From: Ruania alba
GTDB lineage: Bacteria > Actinomycetota > Actinomycetes > Actinomycetales > Beutenbergiaceae
Direction of reading: 5' to 3'
Assembly: GCF_900105765.1 (NCBI RefSeq)
Contig: NZ_FNTX01000001.1
Coordinates: 620,001 to 684,000 of the forward strand
DNA: 64,000 bases
The translations under genes were made by a program, and so were the position numbers. This document shows, piece after piece, positions 28,077-35,015 of the stretch (position 1 is its first letter; each line of letters starts with the position of its first letter). The notes beneath the pieces are model-generated. The model was not told the DNA's origin, did no database searches, and worked only from the letters and a program-made list of their open reading frames with translations.

Positions 28077-29053
28077 TGCTACTCCGCACCGAACTGCGCC
28101 GAATCCGCCTGCGCCTGCTTGTCTGGGTGCTCCTGATCGCCGGCCTCCTGGCCAGTCTCGCGATCGTGCTCACGTCCTGGGCCGCCGCCCAACCCATCAC
28201 GGACGACCAGCGCGCCGTGGCGGAGGAGGCCTACCAGCAGGAGCTGGCCGATTGGGAGGAGAACGGCGAGGAGATGGTCGCCCAGTGCCTGGAGGACCAG
28301 GAGCGGGAATCGGAGCGTGACGGCGAAGATTACGATTTCGGGTGCGACCAGATGGAACCGCAACCGGAGTGGTACCTCCCGTACGAGGCGACCCTGGCGG
28401 AGCACGTGGCGTTCACGGTGCGTCCGTTCAGCATCTTGGTCCTCGGTAGCGTCGGACTCGCGATCGGCACCACGGCGGTCGCGGCCGAGTTCGCCAGCGG
28501 TGCGATGGGGACCCTGCTCACGTTCCAGCCCCGCCGGCTCCGCGTCTACGCGAGCAAGGTCGGCGCCGTCGCCCTCCTTGCGCTGCTGCTCTCGCTCCTC
28601 CTGACCGGGATCCTGGCGGTCGGTACCTGGGGAGCGTTCGAGCTTCGTGGGGTCGAGGCGACCGTGTCCTCGGCGTTGTTCTGGAGTGCTGTGCGCACGC
28701 TCGCGGTGCTGCCCCTGGCGGCCGTGGCCGGAGCGGTCCTGGGGTTCCTGCTGCGATCCACCGCCGTGGTGCTGGCTGTCGTGGCGGGGTACGTGATTGC
28801 GGTCGAGGCGATCCTCGTCTCAGCGGTGCGGGCGCTGACCCCATGGTCTGTCCGCGGCAACCTGATGAGTTGGCTGCAGTACGGTTCCAGCTACTGGGTC
28901 CTGACCTGTGAGCAGCGGCCGGACGGCGCGATCGCCTGCGAGGAGGTCGAGCGCAGCATCTCGTTCGCCTGGAGCGCGGGCTATCTGGCCGTGCTGGCTG
29001 TGCTGCTGGTCGCCGTCGGCGCCCTGGTGTTCCGGCAGCGTGACATCACCTGA
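28076..29053 (+). CDS. ABC-2 type exporter permease
   Basis: This 325-residue membrane protein has one N-terminal helix (about 12-38), an acidic extracytoplasmic loop (about 40-110, with two Cys in AQCLEDQ and FGCDQ), and a block of five helices. That topology is usual for ABC-2 exporter subunits related to BcrB/NatB. Its ATG overlaps the ATPase stop. The substrate is unknown. Confidence 0.82.
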   Translation: MLLRTELRRIRLRLLVWVLLIAGLLASLAIVLTSWAAAQPITDDQRAVAEEAYQQELADWEENGEEMVAQCLEDQERESERDGEDYDFGCDQMEPQPEWYLPYEATLAEHVAFTVRPFSILVLGSVGLAIGTTAVAAEFASGAMGTLLTFQPRRLRVYASKVGAVALLALLLSLLLTGILAVGTWGAFELRGVEATVSSALFWSAVRTLAVLPLAAVAGAVLGFLLRSTAVVLAVVAGYVIAVEAILVSAVRALTPWSVRGNLMSWLQYGSSYWVLTCEQRPDGAIACEEVERSISFAWSAGYLAVLAVLLVAVGALVFRQRDIT

Positions 29054-29062
29054 GGCGGCGGC

Positions 29063-29833
29063 TCAGCGAAACCGCTGCACGGCGAGCGGGGCGGCCTCGG
29101 CGAGGTCCCGGACCGCCGGGTGCTCGGCGTTGGCGAGTACTTCGCTCACCGGACCGCTGGCCACGAACTGTCCCTCGGCCAGGAAGTGCACCGAGGGGCA
29201 CATCCGCTCCACCAGTTCCAGGTCGTGTGAGATCACCACCGCTGCCGTGCCCAGCCGCTCCATGATGGCGCCGAGGCGCCGGGCCATCTCCCCGCGGGTC
29301 TGCGGGTCCACGGCCGTGAACGGTTCGTCCAGTACCAGAATCTCCGGGCGGGTGGCCAGCGCAGTGGCCAGCGCGACCCTCTGTCGCTCGCCCCCGGAGA
29401 GCGTGATCATCGCCCGCTTGCCGAACTGCTCGGGGAGGGCGACGGCATCCAGTAGCTCCGCCGTCGTGGTGGCGTGCGTGCGCCCCGCCTTGCGGGCGAT
29501 CTTCAGCGCTTCCTTCAGGTTGGCGGCCACGGTGAGTCGCGGGTCGGTGACGGTCATCGAGTCCTGGGACTGGAAGCGCACCGCCGCCCGAAACTCCTTG
29601 GCCTCACGGCGCGGCATGCGGCGGATCGCACGTCCGTTGAACGTCACCTGCCCCCGGGTGGGGCGCTCGGTACCGCGCAGCAGTCGGGCCAGAGTGGTCT
29701 TGCCGACGCCGGAGGGACCGATGATGCCCAACGGGGCGTCACCGGCGGTGATCGTCAGATCGATGCCGTTGATCACCGGGGTACCGGGGTAGCCGCCCCA
29801 GAGATCGTGGGCTTGGAGGACCGAACCGGCCAT
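29063..29833 (-). CDS. Stand-alone ABC ATP-binding protein
   Basis: This 256-residue ATPase has Walker A GPSGVGKTT (about residues 38-46), signature LSGGERQR, Walker B ILVLDEPF and switch His in VISHDLEL. Its sequence resembles the second ATPase of peptide/nickel importers (DppF/NikE). No permease gene is adjacent on the same strand; the convergent gene 10 bp away belongs to another exporter. It may serve a transporter encoded elsewhere. AAGGAG lies 11 bases before the ATG. Confidence 0.8.
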   Translation of the reverse strand: MAGSVLQAHDLWGGYPGTPVINGIDLTITAGDAPLGIIGPSGVGKTTLARLLRGTERPTRGQVTFNGRAIRRMPRREAKEFRAAVRFQSQDSMTVTDPRLTVAANLKEALKIARKAGRTHATTTAELLDAVALPEQFGKRAMITLSGGERQRVALATALATRPEILVLDEPFTAVDPQTRGEMARRLGAIMERLGTAAVVISHDLELVERMCPSVHFLAEGQFVASGPVSEVLANAEHPAVRDLAEAAPLAVQRFR

Positions 29834-29895
29834 GCGCGCTGTGCTCCTTCATCATGAGGCGGGGACTGGTTGCATGCTATCCGCCGCACCCGATG

Positions 29896-29955
29896 GCCGA
29901 ACGCAATCGTGTGCGGCATCGAGCCACGGAAATGCCGCACAGCGTTGCGCTCGGC
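29896..29955. repeat. Palindromic repeat family 1, copy A
   Basis: Two 24-base arms (29896-29919, 29932-29955) around a 12-base loop match at about 20 positions. It shares GAACGCAA...GTGCGGC with copies at 36858 and 43962. It starts three bases after the stop of the leftward acyl-CoA dehydrogenase gene and probably terminates it. Confidence 0.8.
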
Positions 29956-29958
29956 GGC

Positions 29959-31116
29959 TCAGCGAGGCAGCGGCCCCAGCATCGCCGTCGCCATCGCCTG
30001 GTGAGCGGAGTCCTCGCTGCTCGGATGGAACATCCCCGCCGCCACGTCGCGGTAGAGGCGACCGAGCTCGTCGCCGGTGCGGTACGCGGACCCACCGGCC
30101 ACCTGCATGGCCGCTGTCACCACCTCGCGGGCGACCTCGGTGGCCCGCCATTTCAGTGCCGACAGCCGGGGGAACCACAGGTCACCGTGGTCAGTGCCCT
30201 CGTCCACGTCCCGGGCGAGTGCTTCGAGCTGGCCCACCACGCCGTCGAGGGAGATGCCTGCTGCCGCGATCCGGCGGCGCACGTCCGGGTCGTGGGCCAG
30301 CGAGGCGCCGTCGTTCTTGCGGGAGGTGCGCTGCTGCGCAGCCTGGACCGCCAGGGAGAGCGCCCGTTCGGCGATCCCGGTGTAGACGGCGGCGAGCAGG
30401 ATCTCGAAGCAGGCGAAGATGCCGAAGATCAGCGGATCACGGCTCGGCCCGGGGTCGATCCGGCGAATCACCCGCTCGGCCGGGGCGTGCGCACCGCGCA
30501 ACAGCGTGGTCCGCGACTGGGAGGCGCGCTGGCCGAGCGTGTCCCAGTCGTCCAGGATCTGTACCCGCCCCTCCTTCACCTCGTCCCGGTGCAGGAACGC
30601 GAACACCGACTTCGGCTCGTCGGCGCTGGTGGTGTCCGCGCCGAACACGCCCAGGCGGGTCCAGGCCGGGGAGAGCGAGGTGAAGATCTTGGTGCCGGTG
30701 AAGCGGTAGCCGCCTGCGCCGTCGGGCTCGGCGGTAGAGGTGGAGCCGAACAGCATCAGGTCGTTGCCCGGTTCGGAGATGCCGAACGCGAAGATCTCTC
30801 CGGACGCCGCCTCGGTGAGCACCTGATCGGCGAAGGACTCACCACGGGCTCGTACCACGGTGGCCACACCGACCCACACCTGATGCATGTTCACCGCCAG
30901 CGCGGTGGCCGGGGCCGCACCCGCCAGCGCGCGTTGCTCCCGGGTGAGCTGGGCCAGGGTGAGCCCGCCTCCGCCGAGCCGTGCCGGCACGTGCGCGCTC
31001 AGGTACCCGCTCGCCACCAGGTCCGCCAGGTCGTCGGCGAAGAAGGCGTTCTCCCGGTCGTACCCCGCGGCGCGGGCATGGATCCGGTCCAGCAGGTCGG
31101 TCTCCAGGAATGCCAT
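29959..31116 (-). CDS. Acyl-CoA dehydrogenase family flavoenzyme
   Basis: This 385-residue protein has the fold order of the family: helical N domain, central beta domain (FGISEPGNDLMLFGSTSTAEPDGAGGYRFTGTKIFTS), and C-terminal helical bundle with GGSAYRTGDELGRLYRDVAAG, a stretch that contacts FAD. The catalytic Glu of canonical acyl-CoA dehydrogenases is not obvious at the usual place, so a sulfur- or nitrogen-compound monooxygenase-like role is possible. It stands alone between palindrome copy A and the divergent HU gene. Confidence 0.82.
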   Translation of the reverse strand: MAFLETDLLDRIHARAAGYDRENAFFADDLADLVASGYLSAHVPARLGGGGLTLAQLTREQRALAGAAPATALAVNMHQVWVGVATVVRARGESFADQVLTEAASGEIFAFGISEPGNDLMLFGSTSTAEPDGAGGYRFTGTKIFTSLSPAWTRLGVFGADTTSADEPKSVFAFLHRDEVKEGRVQILDDWDTLGQRASQSRTTLLRGAHAPAERVIRRIDPGPSRDPLIFGIFACFEILLAAVYTGIAERALSLAVQAAQQRTSRKNDGASLAHDPDVRRRIAAAGISLDGVVGQLEALARDVDEGTDHGDLWFPRLSALKWRATEVAREVVTAAMQVAGGSAYRTGDELGRLYRDVAAGMFHPSSEDSAHQAMATAMLGPLPR

Positions 31117-31214
31117 CTCGCGTCCTCTCGTCGATGCACTCGGGGCTCTGGCGCCGCCGGTCGCGGCCTCTGGTCAGCGTATGCCGGGCGGAGCAACGAC
31201 CACCCGAGAGAATG

Positions 31215-31243
31215 TGTGACAGATGTGAATGTTGTGACAGATG
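31215..31243. repeat. Tandem TGTGACAGATG motifs
   Basis: The 11-base motif occurs at 31215-31225 and 31233-31243, an 18-bp period, about 100 bp upstream of the acyl-CoA dehydrogenase gene. It may be a pair of half-sites for an unknown regulator. Confidence 0.35.
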
Positions 31244-31345
31244 AGGCAGGATGAACCGACCCAGAGGGCGAAAATGGCGGAAACACGCCGAGAAACGCCG
31301 TCGAAATGCCCGCGGACGGGGCGCGTCGTCGTAGTGTGACGACAG

Positions 31346-31365
31346 CGCTCCCCGATCGGGGAGCG
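31346..31365. promoter_or_regulatory. Perfect 20-bp palindrome upstream of HU gene
   Basis: A perfectly symmetric element with core CTCCCCGATCGGGGAG lies 22 bp before the HU start, between a possible promoter and the ribosome site. It may be an operator or a 5' UTR hairpin. Confidence 0.5.
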
Positions 31366-31387
31366 GCCACGAACGAAGGGAATCTCC

Positions 31388-31669
31388 GTGTCCGTCAACC
31401 GCACCGAGCTCGTTGCCGCCATCGCCGACAAGGCTGGTCTGACCAAGACCGATGCAGACTCCGCCCTGGGCGCCCTGCAGGAGGTCCTGGTGGAATCCCT
31501 GGGCAAGGGCGAGGCCGTCAAGGTCACCGGCCTGCTCAGCGTGGAGCGCGTGGAGCGCGCCGCACGCACCGGTCGCAACCCGCGTACCGGCGAGGAGATC
31601 CAGATCCCCGCTGGTTACGGCGTGAAGGTCTCCGCCGGCTCGGCCCTGAAGAAGGCCGTCGCCAAGTGA
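31388..31669 (+). CDS. hup: HU-family nucleoid protein
   Basis: This 93-residue protein is a standard-length HU: MSVNRTELVAAIADKAGLTKTDADSALGALQEVL, then the DNA-binding arm RNPRTGEEIQIPAGYGVKVSAGSALKKAV. It lacks the long Lys/Ala-rich C-terminal tail of the mycobacterial/streptomycete HupB type. It bends and compacts DNA non-specifically. The start is GTG 31388 with AAGGGA seven bases upstream; a strong hairpin follows at 31698. Confidence 0.94.
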   Translation: MSVNRTELVAAIADKAGLTKTDADSALGALQEVLVESLGKGEAVKVTGLLSVERVERAARTGRNPRTGEEIQIPAGYGVKVSAGSALKKAVAK

Positions 31670-31697
31670 TCACCGGCGGCCGTTGACGGTCGCCACC

Positions 31698-31731
31698 CGA
31701 AGGGGCGTGGGAATGATCCCGCGCCCCTTCG
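31698..31731 (+). terminator. Terminator of HU gene
   Basis: Two 15-base arms (31698-31712, 31717-31731) around ATGA pair throughout with one G-U wobble, 29 bp after the hup stop. Confidence 0.85.
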
Positions 31732-31806
31732 TCATGCCAGCCCGGCATCGCGATCTGCCGAGCAGTCGACGGCGGAGCGAGGGGTCGCCGGTCATGTTCG
31801 CCGTGG

Positions 31807-32754
31807 TCAGTGGCCGGACTTCTCATGCTCCCGCGCTCGGGCGACAGCCTCCTGTTCGCGCTTGACCGCCTCGCGGAGCTTCTTGTTCGCTTCGCGCACG
31901 CCCTTCTCGGCCTCCCGCCGCGCCGACCGCGCCTCGCGGACCTTCCGGTCCTTCGGGAAGGCGTCGGTGCTGGCCTCCTCGGGAGGTGGCACGTCTGCTG
32001 GCGCGCCCGAGGCTCGCGCCTCCACGTAGAGCGCCACGCCGTCGAGCAGGCGTTCCAGGCCGAACGCGAGCGGATCGGCGTCTGCCGTGAAGACGCCCGC
32101 GTCGATGGCCCGGCGGAGCTCGGGGAACTGCTCCTCGGTGACGAGGGCGTCAATCATCGCGGCGACCTGACGGTCCAGATCGTCGGGCGTCTGGCCCGCC
32201 TCCCGGGCCTGTTCGTCGTACCCGCGCTCCACGATGGCGGTCCACCGTGCGTGGCCGGTCATCAGCAGCAGGACTGCGGTGCGCTCGAGCGGGTCGAGCG
32301 GAGTCTCGACCAGGATGCTCAGCGCCGTATCCACCCAGGCGAGGTTCGCCGGTGTGCTCGGGATCCCGGTAATCGGTAGGTCGAGCATCCAGGGGTGGGC
32401 CCGGTAGACGGCCAGGGACTCGTGATGCCAGCGGAGCAGGCCCTCGCGCCAGGTGGGCGCCTCGGTGACGCTGTGGGGAGGGGTGCCGAGCGCCGTCTCG
32501 CCCATCAGGAGCAGGAGATCGTCCTTGCTGGTGACGTACCGGTAGAGCGACATCGTGGTGAAGCCGAGGCGTTTCGCCACAGCGGCCATGGAGACGGCGC
32601 CGAGGCCGTCGGCGTCGGCGAGCTCGACGGCGGTGTCGACGATCCGCTCGAGGCTGAGCTCGCGTTTGGGGCCGCGCTGCTGCGGGTGGGCAGCCACGCC
32701 CCATGCGAGTGCGATGCCACGGGGGAGGCCGATCTCGTCCGGGTCGTGGTCCAT
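31807..32754 (-). CDS. TetR-family regulator with C-terminal coiled coil
   Basis: This 315-residue repressor has a TetR helix-turn-helix (about residues 52-78, MAAVAKRLGFTTMSLYRYVTSKDDLL) and a TetR_C-type ligand domain. A charged Lys/Arg/Glu-rich coiled coil of about 45 residues ends it (about 268-315), which is unusual for the family. It is divergent from the DrrAB-like exporter and shares 88 bp of promoter DNA with it, containing two matched operators. The likely role is drug-responsive repression of the exporter and of itself. Confidence 0.88.
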   Translation of the reverse strand: MDHDPDEIGLPRGIALAWGVAAHPQQRGPKRELSLERIVDTAVELADADGLGAVSMAAVAKRLGFTTMSLYRYVTSKDDLLLLMGETALGTPPHSVTEAPTWREGLLRWHHESLAVYRAHPWMLDLPITGIPSTPANLAWVDTALSILVETPLDPLERTAVLLLMTGHARWTAIVERGYDEQAREAGQTPDDLDRQVAAMIDALVTEEQFPELRRAIDAGVFTADADPLAFGLERLLDGVALYVEARASGAPADVPPPEEASTDAFPKDRKVREARSARREAEKGVREANKKLREAVKREQEAVARAREHEKSGH

Positions 32755-32760
32755 ACCCTC

Positions 32761-32766
32761 ACCCTA
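32761..32766 (-). promoter_or_regulatory. -10 element, leaderless start of TetR gene
   Basis: Read leftwards, TAGGGT is followed by GAGGGT and then the ATG at 32754, giving six-base leaderless spacing. Confidence 0.5.
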
Positions 32767-32770
32767 GTTT

Positions 32771-32787
32771 TGTTTATGGCGTAGACA
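32771..32787. promoter_or_regulatory. TetR operator copy 1
   Basis: TGTTTATGGCGTAGACA matches the second site at 32808 at 14 of 17 positions and has near-dyad ends (TGT/ACA). It covers the exporter -35 and the upstream part of the TetR promoter. Confidence 0.6.
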
Positions 32788-32810
32788 AGTCGGTGTATCT
32801 CACATACTGT
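32782..32810 (+). promoter_or_regulatory. Promoter of DrrAB-like exporter
   Basis: TAGACA (32782-32787) and TACTGT (32805-32810) are separated by 17 bp. The predicted start is near 32817, inside operator copy 2. Confidence 0.6.
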
Positions 32811-32824
32811 GTATGCCGTACACA
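32808..32824. promoter_or_regulatory. TetR operator copy 2
   Basis: TGTGTATGCCGTACACA has perfect TGTGTA/TACACA arms around a five-base centre and overlaps the exporter -10 and start point. Confidence 0.65.
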
Positions 32825-32842
32825 TTGATGAAGGGATGGATG

Positions 32843-33754
32843 ATGAACACAGCCATCGACGTGCGCGGGCTGCGCAAGTCGTTCGGTCCGGTGGAGGTCC
32901 TCGGCGGCCTGGACCTACGAGTCGAGAGCGGAACCGTGCACGCGCTGCTCGGACCGAACGGGGCAGGGAAGACGACCCTGGTGACGATCCTGGCGACGCT
33001 GCTGCGTCCGGATGCCGGCACGGTGCAGATCGCGGGTGCGGACCTCATCGACGACCCTGTCGGAGTACGGCGCCGGATCGCGCTCACCGGACAGTCGGCC
33101 GCGGTGGATGAGGTGCTCACCGCCGAGGAGAACCTGCGGATGATGGCCGGGCTGCACGGTCTGCGTGGCCGCGCGGCACGGTCGAGATCGCGCGAACTCA
33201 TCGAGCGGTTCGGGCTCACCGGCGCGGCGGATCGGCGCGTGAAGACTTACTCCGGTGGGATGCGCCGACGGCTCGACCTGGCGCTGAGCCTGGTAGTCGC
33301 CGTTCCGGTGGTCTTCCTGGACGAACCGACGACCGGATTGGACCCGCGGAGCCGGCGAGAACTCTGGGAGGTGATCCGTGCCCTGCGTGCGGACGGAACG
33401 ACCGTGCTGCTGACCACGCAGTACCTCGAGGAGGCAGACGAGCTGGCCGACACCGTCTCGATCCTGCGGGACGGGCGGATCGTCGCCGAAGGAACACCGG
33501 CCGAGCTGAAGCGAGCGGTCGGTGAGGAGGTGGTGGAGGTGCGGGACGCCGTCGGGGCACTCCTGCACGCAGAGCCCACCGATGGCACCTCGGCCGGTCT
33601 GCGGCGAGCGCTTGATGCCATCGACGCACTGGGCGTCACGGGTGAGCTGGCGGTGCGCAGGCCCAGCCTGGACGACGTGTTCTTCGCCCTCACCGGCGAG
33701 GGCGAGGACGATTCCTCGCCCGAGCTCGCGACCGCCGGACGGAGCCACTCATGA
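32843..33754 (+). CDS. DrrA-like ABC exporter ATPase
   Basis: This 303-residue protein is a daunorubicin-resistance type ATPase: Walker A GPNGAGKTT (about residues 35-43), signature YSGGMRRR, Walker B VVFLDEPTTGLDP, and LTTQYLEEADELAD typical of DrrA. I start at ATG 32843 because AAGGG is then seven bases away. It overlaps the permease gene by four bases (ATGA). Regulation by the divergent TetR protein is expected. Confidence 0.9.
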   Translation: MNTAIDVRGLRKSFGPVEVLGGLDLRVESGTVHALLGPNGAGKTTLVTILATLLRPDAGTVQIAGADLIDDPVGVRRRIALTGQSAAVDEVLTAEENLRMMAGLHGLRGRAARSRSRELIERFGLTGAADRRVKTYSGGMRRRLDLALSLVVAVPVVFLDEPTTGLDPRSRRELWEVIRALRADGTTVLLTTQYLEEADELADTVSILRDGRIVAEGTPAELKRAVGEEVVEVRDAVGALLHAEPTDGTSAGLRRALDAIDALGVTGELAVRRPSLDDVFFALTGEGEDDSSPELATAGRSHS

Positions 33755-34551
33755 ACGCTCTGGCCCAGCTGGCCGCGCCCGCAGCAGCGCGCCCTCGCCC
33801 CGGCGCCGTGGACGCCGTCTTCATCGCGCGCAGTCTGCGTCACAGCGTGCGCAACGTCGACGCCATGCTGATGGCGATCTTGCTGCCGGTGATGCTCATG
33901 CTGCTGTTCGTCTACGTCTTCGGCGGCGCGATCGACTCGAGCGGGGACTACGTGAATTATGTGGTGCCGGGCATCATCCTGCTGTGTGCAGGGTTCGGCG
34001 CCTCCTCCACCGCCATCGACGTGGCCGGTGACAAGGCGTCCGGGATCATGGACCGGTTCCGCACGCTGCCGATCCGCAGCTGGGCGGTGGTGACCGGGCA
34101 CGTGGTGGCCAGCCTGGCCCGCAACCTCGTCGCGACTGTGGTCGTACTCGGCGTGGCGCTCGCGATCGGGTTCCGGCCGACGGCGGGCGTGGGTGAGTGG
34201 TTGCTGGCGATCGGCGTGGTCGCGGCCTACATCCTCGCGATCACCTATCTGTTCGCAGCGATCGGGCTCGCGACCGGCAGTCCGGAGGCGGCGAACGGCT
34301 ACGGCTTCGTGCTGCTGTTCCTGCCCTATCTCTCCACGGCCTTCGTCGGCGCCGAGACCCTCCCGTCGTGGTTGCGTGGATTTGCCGAGCACCAGCCGAT
34401 CACCCCGGTGATCGAGACCTTGCGCAGCCTCCTGATGGGCACGCCGGCCGGAGATGCACCGGTGGTCGCCCTCGTATGGATGGTGGCCATCCTCACGACG
34501 GCGGTGGTGTGGTCGGCGATCGTCTTCGCCCGCCAGGGTGGCCGGCGATGA
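33751..34551 (+). CDS. DrrB-like ABC-2 exporter permease
   Basis: This 266-residue protein has six membrane segments and the ABC-2 stretch GIILLCAGFGASSTAIDVAGDKASGIMDRFRTLPI, which is characteristic of DrrB-type drug export permeases. It is coupled to the ATPase gene by an ATGA overlap. Together they should export a hydrophobic compound, the likely inducer of the TetR repressor. Confidence 0.9.
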   Translation: MNALAQLAAPAAARPRPGAVDAVFIARSLRHSVRNVDAMLMAILLPVMLMLLFVYVFGGAIDSSGDYVNYVVPGIILLCAGFGASSTAIDVAGDKASGIMDRFRTLPIRSWAVVTGHVVASLARNLVATVVVLGVALAIGFRPTAGVGEWLLAIGVVAAYILAITYLFAAIGLATGSPEAANGYGFVLLFLPYLSTAFVGAETLPSWLRGFAEHQPITPVIETLRSLLMGTPAGDAPVVALVWMVAILTTAVVWSAIVFARQGGRR

Positions 34552-34660
34552 TCGCGGTGACACGCGCCGGCTCGCTCGGGCCGGGATCGGTGCGGACGTC
34601 ACTGACGCGTGCACCCGGGTGAGGTCGCTTGCCTGGGGCGCGGGACGCCGTCGGGCTTCG

Positions 34661-34666
34661 TACAAT
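34661..34666 (+). promoter_or_regulatory. -10 element, leaderless start of DUF3039 gene
   Basis: TACAAT lies seven bases before the ATG at 34674. Confidence 0.55.
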
Positions 34667-34673
34667 GGGAGGC

Positions 34674-35015
34674 ATGAGCGAGCCCACCCCTCCCACGCAG
34701 CCCCAGGAGCCCGAGCGCATCTCCTCGCAGCCCGGTACCGACGTGCTGGAGCGGGAGGAGACCCGTGAGGAAGCAGCTCCCGGCGATTCCGAGCGCTACT
34801 CGCACTATGTGAAGAAGGAGAAGATCACCGCGGCCGCCGTCTCCGGCGGTCCGGTGGTTGCCCTCTGCGGCAAGGTGTGGACACCGAACCGGGACCCGAA
34901 GAAGTTCCCGATCTGCCCCGCGTGCAAGGAGATCTACGAGGGCATCACCGGTGGTGGCGACGATGACTCCTCCGGCGGGCGGCGCGGCTTCTTCGGCTTC
35001 GGCTCCAAGAAGTGA
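34674..35015 (+). CDS. DUF3039 small zinc-ribbon-like protein
   Basis: This 113-residue protein has an acidic, unstructured N-terminal half and a compact C-terminal domain with spaced cysteines (LCGKVWTPNRDPKKFPICPACKEIYE), a probable zinc ribbon. It matches DUF3039, an actinobacterial family of unknown function. Its stop overlaps the GTG start of a helicase gene by four bases (GTGA), so the two are translationally coupled and may act together. Confidence 0.85.
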   Translation: MSEPTPPTQPQEPERISSQPGTDVLEREETREEAAPGDSERYSHYVKKEKITAAAVSGGPVVALCGKVWTPNRDPKKFPICPACKEIYEGITGGGDDDSSGGRRGFFGFGSKK

